A DNA stretch of 64,000 nt from a virus: positions 98,061 to 162,060 of IMG/VR virus record IMGVR_UViG_3300021598_001001. One strand, written 5' to 3'. Of this stretch, positions 52,721 through 62,067 are shown one piece after another (within the stretch, counting starts at the first letter, position 1; every line of letters starts with the position of its first letter). Both the position numbers and the translations under genes were made by a program. The notes beneath the pieces are model-generated. The model was not told where the DNA came from. It ran no database searches and saw only the letters and a list, made by a program, of their open reading frames with translations.

Positions 52721-54505
52721 ATGGAAAAACTTACCTTTAAAGAGTGGTCTATTCTCTCGGACCTCCAAACAATTGCACCTCTTGGAGAAGACTTTGAGTT
52801 CTCAATGGCTCGTGGAGAACTTAAGACTGCACAGGCAGCAATTACAAGATTGATGACCAAACTCAAAGGTGAAGGAGATCTAGAAGCGTGGGTACAATCC
52901 AAAATCACTAAAGCTGCAGAGTATCTTGATACAGTAGCTGATCATCTTACTCATGGAGAAGATGATACAGAAAGAAAATCTGATGTTAAAGAAGGGTTCA
53001 AAGGACACAAATCCATAGAAGAAATCGCAAAAAAGCATAAAGTATCTCCATCAGTTATCGAAAAACAACTTGAGATGGGGATGAAAGTTGAAAAGGAACA
53101 TACTACAGATAATGATCAAGCAATGGATATTGCATTGCAACATTTAGACGAAATTCCAAATTACTACTCCAAACTTAGAAAAATGGAGAAGGTAAAGGAA
53201 GATTGGTCGGAAAAATATAAAAAGTCAATTGATTGTGATAATCCAAAAGGATTTTCCCAGAAAGCTCACTGCCAAGGTCGTAAAAAAAGAATGAATGAAC
53301 ATCTAGAGATTCTAGATGCAGACGGAAATCTTTTTGCAACTATTATTGATATTGTTAAAGGGTCTGATTATAAATTCAAAAGTTTTACTGAGCCTGTGAA
53401 CGAAAAATGTTGGGATGGTTACAAACAACTCGGAATGAAAAAGAAAGGAAAGAAGATAGTTCCTAATTGTGTGAAGGAGAATTCCATTGATGAAGCCAAC
53501 AAGAGTGGTGATAGTTCTTTGCGTGACTGGTTTACTAAGAGTCGCGCTTCTGATGGCACCCCTGGTTGGGTTCAACTGGGTGGTAAATACGCAGGGAAAC
53601 CCTGTGCAAAACAACCAGGACAAACCACAAAACCAAAGTGTGGTTCCAGCAAAATGAAAGCAGAACTCTCCGATAAAGAAGAGGAGAGAGCATTCCGTCG
53701 TAAGAACCAGGAAGATCCAAACCCAGATAGAAAGGGTAAGGCTAAGATGGTTGCCACTGAGGAATTGGATAAAAGATTTGATTCTATGAGAAGTCGTGGT
53801 GGAAGAAGTGCCCCTCCAGAAGAAAGATCTGTTGGTGGTGAAATGAATAGAAAGAATAAAGATTATTGGGCAGACACTTTAGGTAAAAACAGAGATAGAG
53901 GAAAAGGAAGTAAAGCAAAAAGAAGGGCTGCAAAATTAGGTGAAGAAAAGGACGCATGTTATTCAAAGGTAAAATCTCGTTATAAGGTTTGGCCTTCTGC
54001 ATATGCATCTGGTGCGTTAGTTAAGTGTCGTAAAGTTGGTGCTGCAAACTGGGGCAATAAAACCAAAAAAGAAGAATTTATTCCAGAAGAAATGAATGGA
54101 GTAAGATATTGCCCAAAGTGCCAAAAAAATGAAACATCTTCCGAATGCAAATACGGCGAAGGTTATTGGAAAATGTTCTCACTACCTTCTTCATTAGCTC
54201 CAGAAAAACCATATAGTATTGCAAAAGTTCACCCAGCAAATGAAAATGTGAGTTTTGAAATCGGTTCTGGACACAGACATGCACAAAGACAAGCAAAAAT
54301 TCGCAATCTTGCAACTGGAACTACTAACAAAGGAGAGAAAGAAGCCGCACTTAGAAAACTAAGTGGCCCCTCTCTTCCTCTTGCAGACTCTGTTATTCAA
54401 CCAGGACAATTGACAAACGAAGATTATCAACGGATACAATCTAGTGGTAATGTTTATAAATGCAGTGGTATCCAAGTCCTACCGACCCAACAAAACCAAT
54501 TGTAG
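52721..54505 (+). CDS. Multidomain DUF5661/DUF5872-like protein, 594 aa
   Basis: Start chosen at ATG 52721 (MEKLTFKEWSILSDLQTI), one base after the preceding stop, rather than an upstream in-frame TTG at 52688. Modules: a helical N-terminus; a DUF5661-like unit near 92-156 (HKSIEEIAKKHKV, KVEKEHTTDNDQAMDIALQH, YYSKLRKMEK); and a CDNPKGFSQKAHCQGRKK motif near 168-185. A DUF5872-like unit lies near 254-346 (SSLRDWFTKSRASDGTPGWV, CAKQPGQTTKPKCGSS). Then come DACYSKVKSRYKVWPSAYAS near 411 and a CPKCQKN..C cluster near 463. Many paired cysteines suggest zinc sites. DUF5872 units appear in cyanophage and bacterial small proteins of unknown function. The position between terminase genes suggests a head or packaging link; this is inference. 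Confidence 0.7.
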   Translation: MEKLTFKEWSILSDLQTIAPLGEDFEFSMARGELKTAQAAITRLMTKLKGEGDLEAWVQSKITKAAEYLDTVADHLTHGEDDTERKSDVKEGFKGHKSIEEIAKKHKVSPSVIEKQLEMGMKVEKEHTTDNDQAMDIALQHLDEIPNYYSKLRKMEKVKEDWSEKYKKSIDCDNPKGFSQKAHCQGRKKRMNEHLEILDADGNLFATIIDIVKGSDYKFKSFTEPVNEKCWDGYKQLGMKKKGKKIVPNCVKENSIDEANKSGDSSLRDWFTKSRASDGTPGWVQLGGKYAGKPCAKQPGQTTKPKCGSSKMKAELSDKEEERAFRRKNQEDPNPDRKGKAKMVATEELDKRFDSMRSRGGRSAPPEERSVGGEMNRKNKDYWADTLGKNRDRGKGSKAKRRAAKLGEEKDACYSKVKSRYKVWPSAYASGALVKCRKVGAANWGNKTKKEEFIPEEMNGVRYCPKCQKNETSSECKYGEGYWKMFSLPSSLAPEKPYSIAKVHPANENVSFEIGSGHRHAQRQAKIRNLATGTTNKGEKEAALRKLSGPSLPLADSVIQPGQLTNEDYQRIQSSGNVYKCSGIQVLPTQQNQL

Positions 54506-54523
54506 TTATTCAAGGTAATTGAA

Positions 54524-54700
54524 ATGAACGTAAATCCCTCTGAAATAGTACTTGAAGATATTAATAAGATGTTAATTTATGAACAACAATCGAGGGTTAT
54601 AGATAAGTTAGATAGAGATGAAGCAATAGAATTTGCCAAAGCTTATTTTAAACTATATCTCAAACAACAAGAAGTCGTAGCAAGTTTAGCGAAATTGTAA
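54524..54700 (+). CDS. Small hypothetical helical protein, 58 aa
   Basis: A short frame starting MNVNPSEIVLEDINKMLIYE and ending LYLKQQEVVASLAKL, mostly helical (residues 9-57) with heptad-like hydrophobic spacing. It lies 18 bases after the multidomain gene and ends 9 bases before gp17, filling the gap exactly. Small helical genes before gp17 occur in cyanophages; a dimeric partner of the terminase is possible but unproven. Confidence 0.65.
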   Translation: MNVNPSEIVLEDINKMLIYEQQSRVIDKLDRDEAIEFAKAYFKLYLKQQEVVASLAKL

Positions 54701-54709
54701 TTTTGTCTT

Positions 54710-56359
54710 ATGAGTGATCAGGTATATCTTGGTAATCCCAACCTTAAAAAGGCTAATGTAGCCGTAGAATTTACACAGGAACAAGTTCTTGAGTTTGTAA
54801 AGTGCAAGAACGATCCTGTGTATTTTGCTAAAAATTATATCAAGATTGTTTCACTAGACTATGGTGAAATACCTTTTAGGATGTATCCATTCCAAGAGAA
54901 GTTAATTACAAACTTTCACGAAAATAGATTTAACATTTGTAGAATGCCTCGTCAGACAGGTAAATCTACAACTTGTGTTTCATATTTGTTACATTATGCA
55001 GTGTTTAATGATAATGTTAACATAGCTATTCTAGCCAACAAGGCATCCACAGCACAAGATCTACTTAGTAGATTACAATTTGCATATGAAAAACTGCCAA
55101 AATGGATGCAACAAGGTATCGTATCATGGAACAAACGATCTCTAGAACTGGAGAATGGCTCAAAAATTATCGCCGCATCTACTTCTGCATCTGCTGTCCG
55201 AGGCGGATCGTATAATATCATCTTTTTGGACGAATTCGCTTTCATCCCGAATCACATTGCTGATGAATTCTTTGCCTCTGTTTATCCTACTATATCGTCT
55301 GGACAAAGCACAAAAGTCCTAATTGTTTCTACCCCAAAAGGTATGAATCATTTTTACCGTATGTGGCATGATGCCGAACGCGGTAAAAATGAATACGTTC
55401 CCACAGATGTTCATTGGTCCGAAGTTCCAGGAAGAGACGATAAGTGGAAAGCACAAACTATTGCAAACACGTCAGAACAACAATTTAAAGTTGAGTTTGA
55501 GTGCGAATTTTTAGGATCTGTCGATACTCTCATATCTGCAGCAAAACTCAGATCTTTAGTTTACGATGATCCCATAAAAAGAAATGCAGGCCTTGACATT
55601 TATGAAGAACCTCAAAAGGATCATAATTATGTTTTAACGGTTGATGTTGCTAGGGGCGTAGAGAAAGATTATTCAGCATTTACAATTTGTGATACAACAA
55701 GTTTTCCATATAGACTTGTAGCAAAATACAGAAATAACCAGATTAAACCAATGTTATTTCCGAGTATTATCAAAGATCTTGCAGTCGCTTACAATAAAGC
55801 ATATGTTTTAGTTGAAGTTAATGACGTTGGTGAACAAGTTGGACAGATTCTTCATATGGATTTGGAATATGATAACGTCCTTATGTGTACGATGAGGGGT
55901 CGTGCTGGTCAATTAGTGGGTCAAGGGTTTTCTGGTAAGAAATCTCAAATGGGCGTGAAGATGTCCAAAAATGTCAAAAAGATTGGATGCATGAATCTTA
56001 AGACTTTAATAGAAGAAGATAAATTAGTCATTAAAGACTATGAAGTGATCAGTGAACTCACAACTTTCATTCAGAAAGCTAATTCTTTTGAGGCTGAAGA
56101 TGGTTGTAATGATGATCTTGCAATGTGTCTAGTTATTTTTGCATGGTTAATCATGCAACCATACTTCAAAGAAATGACGGACAATGATGTTCGTAAAAGG
56201 ATTTATGAAGAACAAAAAAATCAAATTGAACAAGATATGGCCCCTTTCGGATTCATTTCTGATGGGTTAGATAGTGGAGAAAGCTTTGTTGATGAAGATG
56301 GCGATCGTTGGCATGTTGATGAATATGGAGACATGCAATATATGTGGGATTATAGATAA
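54710..56359 (+). CDS. 17: Terminase large subunit gp17
   Basis: 549 aa (T4 gp17 is 610). The ATP-driven motor that pumps DNA into the prohead and cuts it. ATPase domain: Walker A RQTGKST at residues 81-87, Walker B IIFLDE at 170-175 with the catalytic Glu at 175, coupling motif STPKG at 207-211. Nuclease domain: acidic residues in VDVARGVEKDYSAF (D312), in VLVEVNDVG (E369) and in CNDDLAMCLVIF (D468/D469), matching the RNase H-type triad. All key residues are present. The C-terminus is acidic (FVDEDGDRWHVDEYGD). Its stop overlaps the next start in TAATG. Confidence 0.96.
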   Translation: MSDQVYLGNPNLKKANVAVEFTQEQVLEFVKCKNDPVYFAKNYIKIVSLDYGEIPFRMYPFQEKLITNFHENRFNICRMPRQTGKSTTCVSYLLHYAVFNDNVNIAILANKASTAQDLLSRLQFAYEKLPKWMQQGIVSWNKRSLELENGSKIIAASTSASAVRGGSYNIIFLDEFAFIPNHIADEFFASVYPTISSGQSTKVLIVSTPKGMNHFYRMWHDAERGKNEYVPTDVHWSEVPGRDDKWKAQTIANTSEQQFKVEFECEFLGSVDTLISAAKLRSLVYDDPIKRNAGLDIYEEPQKDHNYVLTVDVARGVEKDYSAFTICDTTSFPYRLVAKYRNNQIKPMLFPSIIKDLAVAYNKAYVLVEVNDVGEQVGQILHMDLEYDNVLMCTMRGRAGQLVGQGFSGKKSQMGVKMSKNVKKIGCMNLKTLIEEDKLVIKDYEVISELTTFIQKANSFEAEDGCNDDLAMCLVIFAWLIMQPYFKEMTDNDVRKRIYEEQKNQIEQDMAPFGFISDGLDSGESFVDEDGDRWHVDEYGDMQYMWDYR

Positions 56360-56589
56360 TGGATTTTGATGATCAATTTGAATTAGAACATTTATTTCTT
56401 ACTGAGAGAAAATGTAGAAAGTGTGGAAAAGTAAAAGATCTTATTGATGGTTTTTATCTTACGAGAAAAGGTAGAGGTGGCATAGCATCAGCATATTCAT
56501 ATGAGTGTAAAAATTGCACTATTCAAAGAATAGTCTCCAGTAGAATGACTAATAGAGTTTTTGATAAATGGGAATATCCTGACTGGTAA
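56359..56589 (+). CDS. Small zinc-ribbon protein, 76 aa
   Basis: TAATG-coupled to gp17. Two CxxC pairs, CRKCGK (near residues 14-19) and CKNCT (near 48-52), frame a short basic loop with the aromatic FYLTRKGRGGIASAYSYE. This is the zinc-ribbon layout seen at the start of HNH endonucleases ('C..CG..K....F....'), but the His-Asn-His part is missing, so it is either a zinc-binding adaptor or the remnant of a homing endonuclease. Genes like this between gp17 and gp18 are common in cyanophages. Probably binds DNA or a partner through zinc. Confidence 0.7.
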   Translation: MDFDDQFELEHLFLTERKCRKCGKVKDLIDGFYLTRKGRGGIASAYSYECKNCTIQRIVSSRMTNRVFDKWEYPDW

Positions 56590-56631
56590 TTTTTGTTCAT
56601 GTACTGTTTCCCCAATATAAAGTTAGCAAAT

Positions 56632-56639
56632 AATAAATA
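56632..56639 (+). promoter_or_regulatory. Late-promoter-like box AATAAATA before gp18
   Basis: Lies 37 bases before the gp18 ATG, with an intervening leader ending in AGAGGGAAAGAC. Confidence 0.55.
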
Positions 56640-56676
56640 TTTGTAGTCAAGTTGAAACTTCTTTAGAGGGAAAGAC

Positions 56677-59085
56677 ATGTCGCTAAACTTAGTATCACCA
56701 GGCGTAAAGGTCAGAGAAGTTGATCTTACTGTAGGCAGAATCGATGCAGTAAATGATCAAGTTGCAGCAATCGCCGGCCCATTTCTTAGAGGACCTATTG
56801 GACAACCAGTTCTAGTAGAGACCGAACAGGATCTTTTAAACACATTCGGCAAACCATCTAATACTGATGGTCAGTATGAATATTGGTTAACTGCATCCTC
56901 ATATCTCTCTTATGGAGGAACATTAAGAGTTATTAGATCAGATGATGATGAATTAATCAACGCACATGCAGGTGTTGGTGGAAGTGCCGTAACTCTAAAA
57001 ATAAAATCACAAGAAGATTATCAAAATAATTATACAAGTTCAACCGGATGGTTTTTTGCTTCTAAAGAAGCAGGATCTTGGGCTAATGGATTGAAAGTTT
57101 GTGTAATTGATAGTGCTGCAGACCAAAGAGTTTCTATTGGTACTTTTGGTTTAGCTGTAGGTTATGCTATGACTTGCGGAGTCAGCACTTCATATGTAAC
57201 TTCTTCAGGAACTGTAGAAACTTTCAATGGATACATCAAGGGAATTATTACAAAAGTTAATGTTGGTAGTGTGGATGTAAAAATTGTAAGTAGACATGAT
57301 TCAACTACCGGATTAAGTACTTCCGTTTCATATCAAACAAATGGACTCAATAAAATATTTCAACAACCAGAAGGTGAGGGAAGTATTTACTATCAAGTCT
57401 TTAATAATGTAGGAACTGCTACTTCCCTAGAGAAGTTTAGAATTTCTAATGCAGCTACAATCGGAATCGGATCTACTGTAGTAGCAACTACCGCTTCAAT
57501 ATCAAATAATGTTGAAGTTGGTGATTTAATTCAATCACTGAATAGTACATTTAAAGCAAGAGTGGTTGGACTAGCAACTGGTCAAATCATCGTAGATACA
57601 GTTTCTCCTGTTGCGCTTGCAGCTACAACTTTAGTTGTAACCTATGTCAGAAATTCTATAGATGGAACTTTAAGTAGAGGTGAGGGGTTACTTCCTAATA
57701 GTGATCTTAATTCAGTAGTCGATTGGTATGATCAACAGACTTTAGGATTAACTAATTCTACTGTATTTTGGAAAAACATTGCTCCTAGACCAGGAACATC
57801 TCAGTATACCGACTCAAGAAATGGAAAAAATGATGAGGTACACGTAGTTGTAGTCGATGATAGTGGATCCGTTTCTGGAATATCTGGTAACATTCTAGAG
57901 AAATTTACCAATCTGTCAAAAGCTACAGACGCCAAAATTACTCCAAGTGAAAATATTTACTATAAGACATATATTCAAAATAATTCAGAATATATTTACG
58001 CTGGCGAAGTAGATGCTTTACTTTCTCCTTCATTCACATCCCTGGATGGTTATGTATTATCCAGTGGAGGGTCAATCGCTTGGGGTCAGGAAGCAAATTC
58101 AACTACTTTTGGACTTTCTGGTGCAAAAACTTATTCATTACAAAATGGCCACAACTATGGAGCTGGTAATGGATATTCTGTGAGTCTGGCAAATATCCTA
58201 AGTTCTTATGATATACTATCAAACCCAGCAGAATATAATATAAACTTTATTCTCGGTGGTCCAAGTGGTGGAGAAACAATCTTTGATTCTCAAGCAAAAG
58301 CAAATAAACTTATTTCCATTGCAGAATCAAGAAAAGATTGTGTAGTAACCATATCCCCACACAGAAGTGGTGTTGTAAATGTAACCAATAGTGATACCCA
58401 AACATCGAACATAATTAATTTCTACGATTCAGTATCTTCAAGTTCTTATGCAGTATTTGATTCTGGATTCAAATACATGTTCGATAGATTTAATAATCAG
58501 TTTAGATATATCCCATTGAATGGAGATATTGCTGGACTCATGGCAAGAACATCTATTAATAATTATCCATGGTTCTCCCCAGCAGGAGCTGCAAGAGGAA
58601 CTATCAACAATGCGGTTAAACTTGCATACAATCCAAGTCAAGGTCAAAGGGATCTTCTTTATCCTAAGAGAATTAATCCAGTTATTTTCTCTCCTGGATC
58701 CGGAATTATTCTTTTTGGTGATAAAACAGGACTTTCTTATTCATCAGCTTTTGATAGAATAAATGTTCGTCGTCTATTCCTAACCATCGAAGAGACCATT
58801 GAAAGAGCTGCAAGAGCCCAACTATTCGAATTCAATGATGCTGTAACAAGATCAAACTTCTTGAATATTGTTGAACCATATCTCCGTGATGTAAGGGCAA
58901 AGAGAGGTATAACAGACTTCTTAGTTATTTGTGATGAATCCAATAATACTCCAGATATTATTGATTCAAATCAATTTAGGGCTGATATTTTTGTAAAACC
59001 AGCACGATCAATTAACTTTGTTGGTCTAACTTTTGTTGCTAACAGAACTGGAGTTAGCTTCGAAGAGATTGTCGGAACCGTTTAA
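56677..59085 (+). CDS. 18: Tail sheath protein gp18
   Basis: 802 aa (T4 gp18 is 659). The contractile outer tail cylinder. The conserved start SLNLVSPGVKVREVDLTVGR with FLRGPIGQPVLVETEQDLLN (residues about 36-55) and the C-terminal core INVRRLFLTIEETIERAARA, NDAVTRSNFLNIVEPYLRDV and ARSINFVGLTFVANRTGVSF are diagnostic. The middle (residues about 90-420) is an extended beta-rich insertion that makes it longer than T4's protein and probably decorates the outer surface. It has a late-promoter-like box and a strong ribosome-binding site, fitting high expression. gp19 follows in the same direction. Confidence 0.95.
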   Translation: MSLNLVSPGVKVREVDLTVGRIDAVNDQVAAIAGPFLRGPIGQPVLVETEQDLLNTFGKPSNTDGQYEYWLTASSYLSYGGTLRVIRSDDDELINAHAGVGGSAVTLKIKSQEDYQNNYTSSTGWFFASKEAGSWANGLKVCVIDSAADQRVSIGTFGLAVGYAMTCGVSTSYVTSSGTVETFNGYIKGIITKVNVGSVDVKIVSRHDSTTGLSTSVSYQTNGLNKIFQQPEGEGSIYYQVFNNVGTATSLEKFRISNAATIGIGSTVVATTASISNNVEVGDLIQSLNSTFKARVVGLATGQIIVDTVSPVALAATTLVVTYVRNSIDGTLSRGEGLLPNSDLNSVVDWYDQQTLGLTNSTVFWKNIAPRPGTSQYTDSRNGKNDEVHVVVVDDSGSVSGISGNILEKFTNLSKATDAKITPSENIYYKTYIQNNSEYIYAGEVDALLSPSFTSLDGYVLSSGGSIAWGQEANSTTFGLSGAKTYSLQNGHNYGAGNGYSVSLANILSSYDILSNPAEYNINFILGGPSGGETIFDSQAKANKLISIAESRKDCVVTISPHRSGVVNVTNSDTQTSNIINFYDSVSSSSYAVFDSGFKYMFDRFNNQFRYIPLNGDIAGLMARTSINNYPWFSPAGAARGTINNAVKLAYNPSQGQRDLLYPKRINPVIFSPGSGIILFGDKTGLSYSSAFDRINVRRLFLTIEETIERAARAQLFEFNDAVTRSNFLNIVEPYLRDVRAKRGITDFLVICDESNNTPDIIDSNQFRADIFVKPARSINFVGLTFVANRTGVSFEEIVGTV

Positions 59086-59126
59086 TTCTTTAAGATAAAA
59101 CATCAATCCCTACCGAGGTAAAAACA

Positions 59127-59798
59127 ATGGCTGCACAATTTTCAAATACATCAACCTTTCAACAAAGAACTCTAGAAGATTTTAAATCAAAACTAATTGG
59201 TGGTGGTGCTAGACCAAATCTATTTGAAGTAGAACTTGGTTTTCCCACATTCGCTACTGGTAATGACACTACTATCTCAGAGTTATCTAGATTTATGATC
59301 AAGGCAGCTAACTTGCCAGCTTCAAATGTTGGAGTAATTGAAGTTCCTTTTAGAGGAAGAAATTTAAAGATAGCTGGAGATAGAACCTTTGATGTGTGGA
59401 CTATTACAATAATTAACGATGTTGATTTTAAATTAAGAACAACATTTGAAAAGTGGATGAATGCAATCAACAAACATGATGATAACTCTGGTTTAATTAA
59501 TCCAGCACAGTATCAAAGAGATGCTATAGTAAAGCAGTTTGGAAGAGCTTCTATCCAAAATGCTACTGGAAACGTTGCTGATCCTGCAATTACAATTGGA
59601 ACGACATTACCTGTTCTAAAGGCTTATAAGTTCTACGGAATATTCCCAACTTCAGTAAGTGCGATTGACCTTTCCTATGATTCTGCTGATACAATCGAAG
59701 AATTTACTGTAGATTTACAAGTTCAGTGGTGGGATGCTCTCGATAATGGTGGAGCTTCACAATTATCTACTACTGAGACCCCAACTGCGGAACTCTAA
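59127..59798 (+). CDS. 19: Tail tube protein gp19
   Basis: 223 aa (T4 gp19 is 163). The inner tail tube subunit, which polymerises inside the gp18 sheath. Conserved features include FKSKLIGGGARPNLFEVELG (residues about 18-37), PASNVGVIEVPFRGRNLKIA (near 64-83), DRTFDVWTITIINDVDFKLR (near 85-104) and the C-terminal YKFYGIFPTSVSAIDLSYDS. The extra C-terminal stretch after DLQVQWWDAL is small. The ribosome-binding site is GAGGT before ATG, close to the sequence that precedes gp23 at the window end. The stop codon overlaps a late-promoter-like box. Confidence 0.95.
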   Translation: MAAQFSNTSTFQQRTLEDFKSKLIGGGARPNLFEVELGFPTFATGNDTTISELSRFMIKAANLPASNVGVIEVPFRGRNLKIAGDRTFDVWTITIINDVDFKLRTTFEKWMNAINKHDDNSGLINPAQYQRDAIVKQFGRASIQNATGNVADPAITIGTTLPVLKAYKFYGIFPTSVSAIDLSYDSADTIEEFTVDLQVQWWDALDNGGASQLSTTETPTAEL

Positions 59799-59804
59799 TA
59801 AATA
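59797..59804 (+). promoter_or_regulatory. Late-promoter-like box AATAAATA before gp20
   Basis: Overlaps the gp19 stop (59796-59798) and lies 25 bases before the gp20 ATG. Confidence 0.55.
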
Positions 59805-59829
59805 GTAGAAACTAGTTCACCCTTGAATA

Positions 59830-61533
59830 ATGCCTAAATTATTTGGTTTTAAAATCCAAGATTCGGAGGACGATAGATCTAAAAAGTCTATCGTCTCTCC
59901 TGTTCCGGAGAATCAAGAAGATTCTTCGGACTTTTATGTGTCTAGTGGATTTTATGGACAATATGTTGACATTGAAGGAGTTTATAAATCAGAATATGAT
60001 TTAATTAAAAGATATCGTGAAATGGCTTTACATCCAGAGGTGGATGGAGCTATAGAAGACGTTATAAATGAAGCAATAGTATCTGATCAAAATGATTCTC
60101 CAGTACAAATAGACTTATCGAATGTACCCGCTTCAGATAAACTCAAAAAAATTATTAGAGATGAGTTTATCTATATTAAAGAAATTTTAGATTTTGATAA
60201 AAGATGTCATGAGATTCTAAGAAATTGGTACGTAGACGGTAGAATTTATTATCATAAAGTTATAGATTTAGAAAAACCACAAGAAGGAATTAAAGAAGTA
60301 AGATATATTGATCCTACAAAAATTAAACTTGTAAGAAAAATTAAAAGAGATGGAAAACATGTTTTGAATCCATCTTTTATGGTTACTGATGGTAAATCAG
60401 GGAACGTTAGTATGAGCACTCCCGAAGTGGAAGAATTTTATGAATATGATCCAAATACTAGGGGTGGTCAAAGAACAAGTACTTTTAAGAGTGGTGTAGG
60501 TGGCGCTGCAAGAATTTCTAAAGATTCAATCACATATGTACATTCCGGTCTTGTAGATAGGAATAAACAAGTTGTTCTTTCATACCTACACAAAGCAATC
60601 AAAGCTCTCAATCAATTAAGAATGATTGAAGACTCTCTTGTTATATACAGATTGTCTCGTGCTCCAGAACGTCGTATCTTTTATATTGATGTTGGCAATC
60701 TACCAAAAATTAAAGCGGAACAATATCTCCGTGATGTCATGACTCGCTATCGCAATAAGTTAGTTTATGACGCCAATACTGGAGAAATTCGTGATGATAA
60801 AAGAATGATGGCAATGCTAGAAGATTTCTGGCTCCCTCGCCGTGAAGGTGGTAGAGGAACTGAAATCTCTACTCTTCCAGGTGGGCAAAACCTTGGAGAA
60901 CTTGCTGATATTGAATATTTCCAGAAGAAACTTTATAGAGCTCTTGGTGTTCCAGAGTCTCGTTTGGGTGGAACAGGTGGATTCAACCTAGGCAGATCTT
61001 CAGAGATTTTAAGAGACGAAATTAAATTTACTAAGTTCGTCGGAAGAATGAGAAAGAGATTTTCTCAACTATTCATGGATATGTTAAAGACTCAACTTAT
61101 CCTCAAAAATATTGTAACTCCAGAAGACTGGAAAATTCTTTCCGATCACATTCAATTCGATTATGTTTATGACAATCACTTTGCAGAACTAAAAGAAGCA
61201 GAATTGATTCAAAACAGACTCAATGTTCTTGCAGTTGCTGAACCATACGTTGGGAAATATTTTTCTGTAGATTATGTCAGAAGAGTTATTCTCAAACAAA
61301 CTGATTCTGAAATTGTAGAAATTGATGAACAAATAGTAAAAGAGAAAGAAAAAGGAATTATTCCACCCGATGTAGATCCTACAACTGGACTTCCTGTTGG
61401 GGAACAACCACCTATTGATCAAGGATCTATGGGCGAAGTTCCAGTTTCACCAGAAGCTTCAACTGCTTCTGTTGAGATGCAACCAACAGAAGAAGCTCCT
61501 AAAGCCACTATGCCTAAGGGTGGTAGGATCTAA
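59830..61533 (+). CDS. 20: Portal protein gp20
   Basis: 567 aa (T4 gp20 is 524). The dodecameric portal at one head vertex: it starts prohead assembly and is the channel for DNA packaging by gp16/gp17. Conserved segments are YKSEYDLIKRYREMALHPEV (residues 52-71), DGAIEDVINEAIVSDQ, DKRCHEILRNWYVDGRIYYH, ALNQLRMIEDSLVIYRLSRA and PERRIFYIDVGNLPK (near 278-292), then GGRGTEISTLPGGQNLGELA and YRALGVPESRLGGTGGF. This is the family used widely as a cyanophage diversity marker. The C-terminal 45 residues are Pro/Glu-rich and probably flexible. Its stop overlaps an AATAAATA box. Confidence 0.96.
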   Translation: MPKLFGFKIQDSEDDRSKKSIVSPVPENQEDSSDFYVSSGFYGQYVDIEGVYKSEYDLIKRYREMALHPEVDGAIEDVINEAIVSDQNDSPVQIDLSNVPASDKLKKIIRDEFIYIKEILDFDKRCHEILRNWYVDGRIYYHKVIDLEKPQEGIKEVRYIDPTKIKLVRKIKRDGKHVLNPSFMVTDGKSGNVSMSTPEVEEFYEYDPNTRGGQRTSTFKSGVGGAARISKDSITYVHSGLVDRNKQVVLSYLHKAIKALNQLRMIEDSLVIYRLSRAPERRIFYIDVGNLPKIKAEQYLRDVMTRYRNKLVYDANTGEIRDDKRMMAMLEDFWLPRREGGRGTEISTLPGGQNLGELADIEYFQKKLYRALGVPESRLGGTGGFNLGRSSEILRDEIKFTKFVGRMRKRFSQLFMDMLKTQLILKNIVTPEDWKILSDHIQFDYVYDNHFAELKEAELIQNRLNVLAVAEPYVGKYFSVDYVRRVILKQTDSEIVEIDEQIVKEKEKGIIPPDVDPTTGLPVGEQPPIDQGSMGEVPVSPEASTASVEMQPTEEAPKATMPKGGRI

Positions 61534-61539
61534 TAAATA
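61532..61539 (+). promoter_or_regulatory. Late-promoter-like box AATAAATA
   Basis: Overlaps the gp20 stop (61531-61533) and lies 27 bases before the ATG at 61567. Confidence 0.55.
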
Positions 61540-61566
61540 CCTTAAATAAACATTGAATTAAAACAA

Positions 61567-61761
61567 ATGGATGATTTAATTGACATGATTGTTGCTGACC
61601 AATCCCCATCAGATATCAGCGACAGAATTAAAGAGATTTTAATGCAAAAATCAGCAGAAAATATTGATATTATTAGACCTGCGGTTGCTGCATCAGTTTT
61701 CGGAAATGAAGAAAATGTGGAAGAAAGTGATGATGAAGTTGCAGAGGAAGATGCAGAATAA
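61567..61761 (+). CDS. 67: Prohead core protein, gp67-like, 64 aa
   Basis: Short protein starting MDDLIDMIVADQSPSDISDR with a helical core (IKEILMQKSAENIDIIRPAV) and a very acidic tail (EENVEESDDEVAEEDAE). T4 gp67 has the same location (between gp20 and gp21), small size, helical first half and acidic end, and is a prohead core component cleaved by gp21. The assignment rests on place and layout; sequence identity to T4 would be low. An AATAAATA box overlaps each end, so it may be transcribed as its own unit. Confidence 0.7.
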   Translation: MDDLIDMIVADQSPSDISDRIKEILMQKSAENIDIIRPAVAASVFGNEENVEESDDEVAEEDAE

Positions 61762-61767
61762 TAAATA
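61760..61767 (+). promoter_or_regulatory. Late-promoter-like box AATAAATA
   Basis: Overlaps the end of the gp67-like gene and lies 25 bases before the ATG at 61793. Confidence 0.55.
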
Positions 61768-61792
61768 ACTATTATAGGACTTTATTATAACG

Positions 61793-62062
61793 ATGCAAAG
61801 AACAAAAATAATTGCAACAGAAGTTGCAATGCCAACAACTGCAGGCGCTGCTTCCAGTATTAGTGAAGCAACTTGCGTAAGATTATACAATGGTTCTGGT
61901 GCTGCAGCTACGGTAAGTATTTCAACTGCTGTTGGAGCTGCAACAACCAATTCATTCACAATGGCTACAGGTGATGTTGAATTTCTTCAAAAAGCTGCAA
62001 CGGATGTAATTTTTGCATCTTCTGCGTCTGTGAAAGCTGCCAAAGTAGGACTTACCAACTAA
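61793..62062 (+). CDS. Small Ala/Thr/Ser-rich virion-type protein, 89 aa
   Basis: The protein starts MQRTKIIATEVAMPTTAGAA and continues as an all-beta pattern (TCVRLYNGSGAAATVSIST, SFTMATGDVEFLQKAATDVI, FASSASVKAAKVGLTN). The pattern 'vrLyN.sga..tvt.....g....s.t...g..v.l.k...d.i.a......k...v..' resembles short virion-decoration or head-fibre proteins in tailed phages. It is placed between core protein and protease genes, where T4 has gp68. It does not resemble gp68, so a capsid decoration protein is a reasonable guess. Its promoter-like box suggests separate strong expression. Confidence 0.65.
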   Translation: MQRTKIIATEVAMPTTAGAASSISEATCVRLYNGSGAAATVSISTAVGAATTNSFTMATGDVEFLQKAATDVIFASSASVKAAKVGLTN

Positions 62063-62067
62063 GAACC

